Shown one piece after another: positions 1-5,156 of a stretch of DNA of 5,920 bases. The translations under genes were made by a program, and so were the position numbers. The DNA lies in the NCBI GenBank assembly GCA_014384515.1, contig JACNFS010000024.1, positions 1 through 5,920 on the forward strand, read 5' to 3'. The first letter of the stretch is position 1, and every line of letters starts with the position of its first letter. The notes under the pieces were generated by a model, which worked only from the letters and a program-made list of their open reading frames with translations, made no database searches and was not told where the DNA came from. This DNA comes from Dehalococcoidia bacterium (GTDB lineage: Bacteria; Chloroflexota; Dehalococcoidia; GIF9; UBA5629).

Positions 1-126
1 GACAATCTCTACCACGCTTACCAGCAGAAGATGAAAGCCCAGCAGTCCGATCCTCGGAAAAGCCCAACACCCCACCCGGTTACATCTTTCATGATGCAAC
101 AACCTCCAGTTGGGTTACCTAGTTAA
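1..126 (+). CDS. Possible C-terminal fragment of an unidentified protein
   Basis: An open frame enters from the left edge and reaches a TAA at 124-126, giving 41 residues (starts DNLYHAYQQKMKAQQ, ends PPVGLPS). The first half looks like a polar helix and the rest is rich in Pro, Ser and Gln, as in a disordered tail. I recognise no family. The call is weak: the +3 frame is also open from the edge to a TAG at 120-122, and one minus-strand frame is open from about 114 to the edge, so the reading frame cannot be chosen from this sequence alone. If real, it would be the only plus-strand gene in the window and would converge on the accessory genes to its right. Confidence 0.25.
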   Translation, partial: DNLYHAYQQKMKAQQSDPRKSPTPHPVTSFMMQQPPVGLPS

Positions 127-449
127 ATGATTTGACGCGGCTGCACTTGTGCGGTGAAAGAGGTAGGCGGATATCTCAGTTGATGGCAGTATCGCTATCT
201 TAATTGGCTGGGCACTCAGGACTCAAATCGAACTTTTTACGACCTGATTTAGTACCCAGACTGCAGGAGTTACTCAACAAATCGAAGTCTTTATTAGCAC
301 AGCCATAGCCATTATATCCTAGTGCAGCGAAGCAAGGAAAACTCGAAGTCAAAGCATTCTGATTAAGAAACAGTTCTGCTTTGGAATAGAATTCGCGCCG
401 AATAAGCAGTGGGAGATGACAGTACCTCGGTTTCAATGCTGTGGCAAAA
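127..449. other. Stretch without a convincing gene
   Basis: I see no well-supported gene here. A minus-strand open frame (117 codons, 553 down to 200) runs through it, but it starts inside the 206-residue gene in another frame and has no good ribosome-binding site. Its sequence also looks unlike a folded protein except for the last 15 or so codons. Those last codons (read as KSGRKKFDLSPECPAN, stop at 200-202) are the first copy of the 52-base repeat described separately. The most economical reading is decayed sequence containing the remnant of a former gene's 3' end. No terminator with a T-tract is visible after the 206-residue gene. Confidence 0.4.
205..256 (-). repeat. 52-base direct repeat, copy A (possible coding tail)
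   Basis: This matches 1477-1528 in the same orientation at 46 of 52 positions. On the minus strand both copies can be read as KSGR(K/R)KFDLSPECPA. The six differences (at 212, 237, 242, 248, 253, 254) comprise three silent changes, one Lys/Arg change, and two in a single Thr/Ala codon. That is the pattern of diverged protein-coding sequence. In this copy the frame stops shortly after the repeat (TAA at 200-202). The copy also carries TCAGG and CCTGA arms that could form an imperfect hairpin. Confidence 0.75.
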
Positions 450-1070
450 TTAGACACAAATATTCCAAATATTACTAAGAGCTTCTTCTTGATTCGAGTT
501 GAGCCATATAGACGCTCTGAAAGCGATGGCCAGGCCGTACACCCATGAACCACCGGGCTGATACCACACGATTGAAACCTCGCTCTGTTGTAGCTCCCCT
601 AATTGCGCAGATTCTTTGAGTATGTCTGTCTGGCTTTGAACCAACTTCTGCACGGCATCTTCTACACTTGGGTCTATTTTCCCACCAACTCTTAGAATTG
701 CTAGAGGAAGCAATGATTGTATAGGCACTTCAAATATAAGACCAGGCTTTGTCTCTGTCCCTGCCATGTAGACTATCTTCCCTTTGTCCATCATCCTATT
801 GCAGTAACAACCCCAGTGATTTAGTAGCGAACCCCCTACCGTCCCAAACTTAAACCTCAAATTTTCCCTTGTGTCAGCTACTAGAACAACTGCGCCTATC
901 ATGTCACGAGATAGGGACTCCTTTGCTGCTCCAAAGAACCTAGCAAGCTTGGAGGGCAAGCGAGGTTTAATGTTAGGAAACACCTGCCACCATATTAGTT
1001 CATTCATGGTCACGTGTGGGGATAGCTGCCCCTTCCAGTTGCTTATATTAGGGATAGGTAATGTCTCCAT
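450..1070 (-). CDS. Hypothetical protein, 206 residues
   Basis: I do not recognise this protein and propose no function. The ATG at 1070 is preceded by GAGAGGGG at 1077-1084, six bases away, which supports the start. The sequence looks like a soluble alpha/beta protein. There is an N-terminal Trp/Pro-rich part (residues 1-40), a hydrophobic strand (GAVVLVAD, 59-66), a Gly-rich stretch followed by a CxC (FGTVGG 75-80, GCYC 87-90), and a second hydrophobic segment (PIQSLLPLAIL, 116-126). A predicted amphipathic helix (about 134-165) and an aromatic/hydrophobic end follow. No signal peptide or clear membrane helix is seen. It lies 72 bases downstream of the winged-helix gene in the same direction, so the two may be co-transcribed, and both lie between the copies of the 52-base repeat. 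The open reading frame is intact, but family conservation cannot be judged here. Confidence 0.6.
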   Translation of the reverse strand: METLPIPNISNWKGQLSPHVTMNELIWWQVFPNIKPRLPSKLARFFGAAKESLSRDMIGAVVLVADTRENLRFKFGTVGGSLLNHWGCYCNRMMDKGKIVYMAGTETKPGLIFEVPIQSLLPLAILRVGGKIDPSVEDAVQKLVQSQTDILKESAQLGELQQSEVSIVWYQPGGSWVYGLAIAFRASIWLNSNQEEALSNIWNICV

Positions 1071-1142
1071 GTCATACCCCTCTCGCTATGGAGTCCATCA
1101 TAGCTTGGTAGTTCAGTAGGCGCAAGGTCTTAAGAAGATGCT

Positions 1143-1451
1143 TTACGGCTCAATTCGAGACAGTTCTTTCAGACCATCATCAGTTATGCGATACACACCT
1201 GTTCTTTTGCCTTTGCTAAGGCGCTCTACTAAACCTCGCTTCTTCAAACTACTCATCGTGCTTCGAACGACATGGGTATAATCTGGACGGTCGTCCCCCC
1301 ATCTGCCGTCAACTTTGAATAATTTCGGATTGATGTATCCCCCTTCTTTGAGCCCTTCGCCGATGGCAGCGTAAATAGTCTTTAAATGCGTTGGGTTGCC
1401 ATCGCGAAGTGGATGCAACACTACGAAATCCCAAGCTAGTTTATCGGCCAT
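1143..1451 (-). CDS. Stand-alone winged-helix protein resembling Mrr N-terminal domain
   Basis: The protein has 102 residues and is probably DNA-binding. The first part, residues 6-45, is helical (WDFVVLHPLRDG, then LKTIYAAIGEGLKEGGYI). A central DGRWGDDRPDYTHVVRSTMSSLKKRGLVER (48-77) has the look of a recognition-helix region. A short wing with basic residues (LSKGKRTGVYRIT, 78-90) follows, then a closing GLKEL helix. The order 'R-x-x-x-x-x-L-x-x-x-G-L-V-E-R ... G-x-Y-x-I-T-x-x-G' is typical of the winged helix at the N-terminus of Mrr-like restriction proteins. Here no nuclease domain follows, so it is an orphan domain, a regulator or a remnant. The ATG at 1451 is chosen over an in-frame GTG at 1487 because a strong ribosome-binding site lies just before the ATG, and the GTG lies inside the 52-base repeat. 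The neighbours are the 161-residue DNA-binding-type gene upstream and the unknown 206-residue gene downstream. Confidence 0.7.
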   Translation of the reverse strand: MADKLAWDFVVLHPLRDGNPTHLKTIYAAIGEGLKEGGYINPKLFKVDGRWGDDRPDYTHVVRSTMSSLKKRGLVERLSKGKRTGVYRITDDGLKELSRIEP

Positions 1452-1457
1452 TTGGTA

Positions 1458-1466
1458 CCTTCCCCC
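1458..1466 (-). promoter_or_regulatory. Ribosome-binding site deciding the start of the winged-helix gene
   Basis: On the minus strand this reads GGGGGAAGG and ends six bases before the ATG at 1451. The in-frame GTG at 1487 has nothing comparable in front of it, so translation most likely begins at the ATG and the protein has 102 residues rather than 114. Confidence 0.6.
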
Positions 1467-1476
1467 ACACCTAAAC

Positions 1477-1528
1477 TGGCTGGACACTCAGGACTCAAAT
1501 CGAACTTTCTACGTCCTGACTTAGCTCC
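1477..1528 (-). repeat. 52-base direct repeat, copy B (possible coding tail)
   Basis: Partner of the copy at 205-256. On the minus strand the frame containing KSGRRKFDLSPECPA is open from 1600 down to a stop at 1436-1438. It runs past the repeat into the start of the winged-helix gene in a different frame. There is no ATG in this stretch and a TAG lies just upstream at 1601-1603, so it is a fragment and not a complete gene. In this copy TCAGGAC and GTCCTGA form a perfect 7-bp inverted repeat around an 18-base loop. The T-to-A difference in copy A breaks one pair, which argues against a conserved hairpin as the main constraint. Confidence 0.75.
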
Positions 1529-1595
1529 TCGCTTGATAATACTGTTAAATAAATTTCTATCTACCCAACTATTGAGTAAATAACTTTGGTCAGTT

Positions 1596-2081
1596 CTAAA
1601 CTATGGACAACTTGTAGCGTTTCCCTGGCTCTAAAGCCTCTATTCTAAGCCTATCTCCAGCTTTTAGTTCTGGGTGTTTTGCATACCACTGGCCAAATCT
1701 CCCCCTGATGTGTCCTCCTGCATTTAGGGGATAGGGAACATGAGCCTTAGACACCCCTACATCCGTTATCAGCTTAAAACTTACTTTGTATCCTGGGAAG
1801 AAATACCTTTTTCCCTTGGGTAGAGGAATATAAACGTATTTCCGAGAACTCGCATTCAATTCGATTTCTATCACATTCTTGCTCTCTGCAAATTGTTTTA
1901 GAGTTTTCCTGACAATATCGTCAGCGACAGCCTTCATCTCATTCACATCCCTCACCGCTGCATCTAAGCCCAAAACTCTTCTCAATGTGGCATTTGGCGG
2001 TTCAAAGACCAGACCCAAGCCTATCGCCCGTTTCTTAAGCTCGCCCATTACTTCGTCGTCAATACGTATGACCGGCGTCAT
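1596..2081 (-). CDS. Putative DNA-binding protein with RHH/SeqA-N-like start
   Basis: The protein has 161 residues and its function is unknown, probably DNA-binding. Residues 3-40 (IRIDDEVMGELKKRA, then NATLRRVLGLD) have the strand-helix-helix arrangement and 'hydrophobic-D-D-E-V ... LRR-L-G' wording of ribbon-helix-helix domains. This module is often found at the front of SeqA-like and restriction-associated proteins. Residues 44-67 look like a linking helix. Residues 70-161 are beta-rich and basic: IEIEL, KYVYIPLPKGKRYFFPGYKV, GGHIRGRFGQWYAKHPELKAGDRLRIEAL, GKRYKL. The 'G-R-x-G-x-x-Y-x-x-x-H-P-E-L-K-x-G-D-R-x-R-I-E' part suggests a small barrel-type nucleic-acid-binding domain; that is inference from composition and spacing. 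The ATG at 2081 follows AAGGG with five bases between. A strong promoter lies upstream. The 144-base gap to the winged-helix gene contains repeat copy B. No catalytic nuclease motif is apparent. Confidence 0.7.
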   Translation of the reverse strand: MTPVIRIDDEVMGELKKRAIGLGLVFEPPNATLRRVLGLDAAVRDVNEMKAVADDIVRKTLKQFAESKNVIEIELNASSRKYVYIPLPKGKRYFFPGYKVSFKLITDVGVSKAHVPYPLNAGGHIRGRFGQWYAKHPELKAGDRLRIEALEPGKRYKLSIV

Positions 2082-2106
2082 CTTTACCCTTATAGTAATT
2101 CGGCAT

Positions 2107-2143
2107 CATTTTGTAACATCGTAACATTTGCAAACCATTTTGT
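2107..2143. repeat. Short direct repeats over the promoter, candidate operator
   Basis: CATTTTGT occurs at 2107-2114 and again at 2136-2143, 29 bases apart, bracketing the -10 and overlapping the -35. Between them GTAACATC (2113-2120) is followed directly by GTAACATT (2121-2128), a tandem 8-base repeat covering the -10. Such short tandem half-sites are what ribbon-helix-helix regulators bind, and the gene downstream starts with a domain of that kind. That this is the protein's own operator is inference. Confidence 0.4.
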
Positions 2144-2146
2144 CAA
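2118..2146 (-). promoter_or_regulatory. Sigma70-type promoter of the 161-residue gene
   Basis: On the minus strand there is a perfect TTGACA (2141-2146), a 17-base spacer, and TACGAT (2118-2123) preceded by TG one base upstream, which makes an extended -10. Transcription would start near 2110, leaving a leader of roughly 30 bases before the ATG at 2081. The promoter lies between the tRNA terminator and the gene, so the accessory genes are probably transcribed independently of the housekeeping cluster. Confidence 0.65.
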
Positions 2147-2170
2147 GTATATCAATCGGACGTTTTTAGT

Positions 2171-2204
2171 CTAAAATAAAAAAGCAGGGATGAGAATTCC
2201 CGAC
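2171..2204 (-). terminator. Probable rho-independent terminator after tRNA-Gln
   Basis: On the minus strand GTCGGGA (2204-2198), a seven-base loop and TCCCTGC (2190-2184) can pair with one mismatch and one G-U. They are followed at once by TTTTTTATTTT. It starts 13 bases after the tRNA's CCA end. The stem is short, but the T-tract is good and the position is right. Confidence 0.5.
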
Positions 2205-2217
2205 TTTCGAATTTTCT

Positions 2218-2291
2218 TGGTTGCCAAGCCAGGATTCGAACCTGGGCTAAGGGATCCAAAGTCCCCTGTGCTACCACTACACAACTCGGCA
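2218..2291 (-). tRNA. tRNA-Gln (anticodon TTG), CCA encoded
   Basis: All arms can be drawn. The acceptor TGCCGAG pairs with CTTGGCA (one G-U) and is followed by discriminator A and an encoded CCA at 2220-2218. The D stem is GTGT/GCAC around AGTGGTA. The anticodon stem GGGGA/TCCCT carries loop CTTTGGA, so positions 34-36 are TTG, reading CAA. The T stem CCAGG/CCTGG carries TTCGAAT. The weak T1-A72 pair is characteristic of bacterial tRNA-Gln. It lies 134 bases downstream of serA on the same strand. I found no convincing own promoter in that gap; a TTGAAA with a poor -10 about 17 bases on is the best candidate, so the tRNA may depend on read-through. Its 3' end is the boundary with the A/T-richer accessory stretch. 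Confidence 0.95.
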
Positions 2292-2425
2292 CTTTCAAAA
2301 CTGGTGCCAAAGGTCGGAAGGGTAGAGCTGACCCAAAAATTCTGGCAGAAGCCATTTATTTTTCAATCCGTACTATTGACTAGATTCAGAGGGTAACAAG
2401 ACGCTCTTTTGTGCGGCGGAGCCTC

Positions 2426-4000
2426 TTACAGCTTGACTAACTTGGCGGTATAGACATCGGGCATGGCCAGGATTTCCTGTCTTTGCTCTTCGGGAAGGGG
2501 CTCGTCTAGAGCCAAAATCATGAGGGCCTGCCCTCTAGGCTGGAGTCGTACCAGTTGCATGGAGCTGATGTTGATGTCTACCCTACCCGTTATATTGCCC
2601 ACAGCCCCAATAAGTCCAGGGCGGTCGCGATGGTCGCTGAACAAGAAATAGCCACCAGTAGGTATGATGTCCGGCCAGAAATTGTTTACCCTAACGACGT
2701 GGGTATCCCCACGCAGCACAGTGCCAGCAACTACGGTGGTTCCGACATCGGTTCCAACTTCCAAAGTAAGCACACTGGCGTAGTTCTCGCACGTGGTTTT
2801 CTTCTGCTCAACAATCTTTATGCCTCGCTGGGCAGCGATAAAGGTAGCATTGACCAGATTGACTCTTTCCTCGCTTATTCCTTCCAGCAAACCACCAATA
2901 ACCGAGGCTTTCACGGCACTGGTATCATAATTGGCAATTTCACCACTGTATTCAATCTGGATGCTTTTCATTTGCCCTTCCATTAGCTGTCTGGCCAAGC
3001 CGCCCAGGGTCGACGCCACCTGCATAAATGGAGCCAGCACAGATAGAATCTCTGCCGGAATCTGAGGGGCATTCACGGCATACTTGGCAGGCTGCCCCTT
3101 CAACACAGCCAAGACCTGCTCGGCAACTTCCAGGGCAATGAGAGCCTGCGCCTCAGTGGTGGAGGCACCAAGGTGGGGAGTGACGATTATCTTGTCACTT
3201 TTGAAAAGTATGCTGTCGGTCACCGGCTCGTTGACAAAGACATCAACAGCAGCGCCAGCTACTTTCCCTGCCTCAACCGCCTTAAACAAGGCTTCCTCAT
3301 CGATAAGCCCGCCGCGGGCGCAGTTGATGATACGTGCTGTCGGCTTTGCCTTACTTAGCTCCTTGGCACCAATCACCCGTTTAGTTTCCGAAGTCAACGG
3401 CAGATGCAGGGTAATAAAGTCAGCTTCCTTAAGCAACTGCTCCATAGAGAGCAACTCTACACTCAAGTTACGGGCATAATCCGGGGAGACGAAGGGGTCA
3501 TAACCAATCAGGTGCATTTCAAAAGCCTGAGCCCTCCGGGCGACCTCGGAGCCAACATTGCCTAAACCGATGATGCCCAAGGTCTTGTTCTTGAGTTCGG
3601 TGCCGACGTAGTCACTCCGCTGCCACAAACCTGATTTGAGCCGAGCATCGGCTTGTGGAATGTGACGGGCTAGAGCCAGCATCAAGGCGATGGTATGTTC
3701 GGCAGCGGCTATGGTGTTGCCGGTGGGAGTGTTGACCACCACTATGCCCCGTCGTGTAGCAGCGTCAACATCGATATTATCCAGGCCAACACCGGCTCGG
3801 GCAATAACCTGAAGTTTCTTGCCAGCCTCAATGATTTCAGCAGTAGCCCGAGTCTCGCTGCGTACTATTAGCGCCTGGTAATCGCCGATTATACCCTTAA
3901 GCTCCTCGGGCTTAAGCTTGAGCTTAACATCGACTTCAGCCTGAGCCTGTAGAGCCTCTATCCCTTCCTTGGCTACAGGGTCGGCAATCAGAATCTTCAT
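2426..4000 (-). CDS. serA: D-3-phosphoglycerate dehydrogenase, long ACT-domain form
   Basis: Catalyses the NAD-dependent oxidation of 3-phosphoglycerate to 3-phosphohydroxypyruvate, the first step of phosphorylated serine synthesis, in the cytoplasm. At 524 residues it matches the long bacterial form. The split substrate domain occupies about 1-100 and 285-310 (ARAGVGLDNID at 68-78). The NAD domain covers about 101-284, with GLGNVG at 145-150 and the NAD-selecting Asp168 in GYDPF. The catalytic set is visible: Arg229 (NCARGGL), Glu258 (VNEPV) and His276 (TPHLGAS). An intervening domain follows (about 315-440), then a C-terminal ACT domain (about 452-524, DRPGLIGAVG and INISSMQLVR), which in relatives mediates serine feedback inhibition. 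The ATG at 4000 gives the usual MKILIADP start; AAGGAA lies ten bases upstream, a rather long spacing. It is 52 bases behind the aminotransferase gene, with which it is probably co-transcribed. All motifs are intact. Some long forms act on 2-oxoglutarate as well; this cannot be told here. Confidence 0.96.
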   Translation of the reverse strand: MKILIADPVAKEGIEALQAQAEVDVKLKLKPEELKGIIGDYQALIVRSETRATAEIIEAGKKLQVIARAGVGLDNIDVDAATRRGIVVVNTPTGNTIAAAEHTIALMLALARHIPQADARLKSGLWQRSDYVGTELKNKTLGIIGLGNVGSEVARRAQAFEMHLIGYDPFVSPDYARNLSVELLSMEQLLKEADFITLHLPLTSETKRVIGAKELSKAKPTARIINCARGGLIDEEALFKAVEAGKVAGAAVDVFVNEPVTDSILFKSDKIIVTPHLGASTTEAQALIALEVAEQVLAVLKGQPAKYAVNAPQIPAEILSVLAPFMQVASTLGGLARQLMEGQMKSIQIEYSGEIANYDTSAVKASVIGGLLEGISEERVNLVNATFIAAQRGIKIVEQKKTTCENYASVLTLEVGTDVGTTVVAGTVLRGDTHVVRVNNFWPDIIPTGGYFLFSDHRDRPGLIGAVGNITGRVDINISSMQLVRLQPRGQALMILALDEPLPEEQRQEILAMPDVYTAKLVKL

Positions 4001-4017
4001 AGCAACTAACTTCCTTC

Positions 4018-4039
4018 GGACAGGTCTAGAGACCTGTCC
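4018..4039. repeat. Perfect 10-bp inverted repeat between aminotransferase and serA
   Basis: GGACAGGTCT, a two-base AG centre, then AGACCTGTCC. It fills much of the 52-base gap between the aminotransferase stop and the serA start, about 17 bases before the serA ATG. On neither strand is it followed by a T-tract, so it is not a standard intrinsic terminator. As RNA it would be a very stable hairpin just upstream of the serA ribosome-binding site, able to influence processing or translation. It could equally be a protein-binding palindrome or a dispersed palindromic repeat of the genome. Confidence 0.7.
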
Positions 4040-4052
4040 CCACTTTGTTGGC

Positions 4053-5132
4053 CTATGAACTCGCCTGAGGCAAGACTTTGGCTACGGTTTCCAAGACTTC
4101 CTTAATGTCATCTTCCGTAACCCAGCCCAGGTGACCGATGCGGAAGATTTTTCCTGAAAGATTGCCCTGTCCCCCGGCCAGAACTACATCGTGTTCATCC
4201 CTTAGTATCTGAAGCAGCTTAGCTACATTAAGTTTCTCCGAAGCTCTAATTGCGGTTACAGTATTGGAAGCGCAGCTCTCATCAGGGAACAGAGATAGCC
4301 CCATAGATTTCACTCCACTTCGGGCGAGGCTAGCTATTCTAGCATGACGGGCAAAGACATTAGGCAAGCCTTCAGCCAACATCATATCTAGTGCCACAGC
4401 GAACCCAAAGAACATAGAAACAGACGGAGTCCACGGGGTTTGCCCCTTCTCTAGATAGCTCTTGGCTTTGGTGAAGTCCCAGTAATATCGAGGCATCTTG
4501 GCTTTGGCATGAGCTTGCCACGCCTTCTCACTGACGCTCACCATAGCCAGCCCCGGTGGTACCATCCAGCCCTTTTGAGAGCCAGTAACCACGACATCGC
4601 AGTGCCAGGCATCAACCGGCAGGTCAATGGAGCCAAGCCCACTTATGGCATCAACCAAGATGAGCTTATCAAACTCTTTGACAACGCTGCTGATGGATTT
4701 CAGGTCACTGGTAACCCCGGTGGACGTCTCGTTATGAGTTACCAAGACTGTTGTGATTCCTGTATCGGCCTTCAAAGCCTGACGCACCGCTTCCGGGTCG
4801 GCTGGTTTGCCCCAGTCGAAGCTGAGACGCTTCACCTCAGCACCGTAGGCCTCAGCAATATCGGCAAAGCGCTCGCCGAAGAAACCGCTAGAGACAGCTA
4901 AGACCTTGTCGCCAGGTGATAGAGTATTGACCACAGCCGCCTCCATGCCGCCGGTGCCCGAGCCGGTCAGCAGGAAAACATCGTTTTTGGTTTGAAACAA
5001 CTCCTTTAGCTTTGCGGTAACACTGTGGATAATCTCACCGAATTCCTTGCCTCGGTGATTTATCATCTGCCTGCTTACAGCTTGCAGAACTTCCGGTGGG
5101 CAGGGGGTAGGTCCAGGTATTCGTAACTGCAT
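4053..5132 (-). CDS. Class V PLP aminotransferase (serine-glyoxylate/phosphoserine type)
   Basis: A 359-residue fold-type I enzyme of the alanine/serine-glyoxylate aminotransferase branch. Visible parts are the N-terminal IPGPTPCP (5-12), the PLP-phosphate loop TGSGTGGMEA (56-65), Asp161 in LVDAISGLGS (contacts the pyridine nitrogen), the Schiff-base lysine Lys187 in TGSQKGWMVPPG, and the C-terminal FRIGHLG with Arg331, which binds the substrate carboxylate. The ATG at 5132 is secured by GGAGGTG at 5137-5143, four bases away. Position between tyrS and serA, plus the absence of a serC-type gene in the window, suggests that it transaminates 3-phosphohydroxypyruvate to phosphoserine. Family members in other organisms instead use serine, alanine or aspartate with glyoxylate or pyruvate, so the exact substrate is inferred from context. 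No symbol is given for that reason. The gene looks complete and undamaged. Confidence 0.92.
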   Translation of the reverse strand: MQLRIPGPTPCPPEVLQAVSRQMINHRGKEFGEIIHSVTAKLKELFQTKNDVFLLTGSGTGGMEAAVVNTLSPGDKVLAVSSGFFGERFADIAEAYGAEVKRLSFDWGKPADPEAVRQALKADTGITTVLVTHNETSTGVTSDLKSISSVVKEFDKLILVDAISGLGSIDLPVDAWHCDVVVTGSQKGWMVPPGLAMVSVSEKAWQAHAKAKMPRYYWDFTKAKSYLEKGQTPWTPSVSMFFGFAVALDMMLAEGLPNVFARHARIASLARSGVKSMGLSLFPDESCASNTVTAIRASEKLNVAKLLQILRDEHDVVLAGGQGNLSGKIFRIGHLGWVTEDDIKEVLETVAKVLPQASS

Positions 5133-5156
5133 ATTACACCTCCAAGTTTCTTAGAA

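Noticed and set aside
164..240. Sequence with a tRNA-like D-arm look (CTCAGTTGATGG and a CTTAA loop-like stretch)
   Set aside because: The D stem, anticodon stem and acceptor stem do not pair, and no matching 3' half is present. At most a chance resemblance or a heavily decayed fragment.
1143..1487. GTG at 1487 as start of the winged-helix gene
   Set aside because: It has no good ribosome-binding site and falls inside the 52-base repeat, while the ATG at 1451 has GGGGGAAGG six bases upstream.
1477..1528. Integron-type attC or terminator reading of the TCAGGAC...GTCCTGA hairpin in the repeat
   Set aside because: The loop is 18 bases, there is no T-tract, no core GTTRRRY-type ends, and copy A breaks a pair while keeping the codon meaning. 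The coding explanation fits better.
2328..2370. Small TGGC/GCCA hairpin followed by TTTTT downstream of serA (minus strand) as its terminator
   Set aside because: The stem is only four base pairs, so it is too weak to call, and read-through into tRNA-Gln is equally plausible.
2152..2396. Short open frames on both strands across the tRNA region
   Set aside because: They run through the tRNA-Gln gene and its terminator; their peptides are by-products of tRNA sequence and they lack ribosome-binding sites.
2555..2986. Plus-strand open frames of 60-143 codons within serA and the aminotransferase gene
   Set aside because: They are antisense to intact, motif-complete genes and show no family resemblance or start signals.
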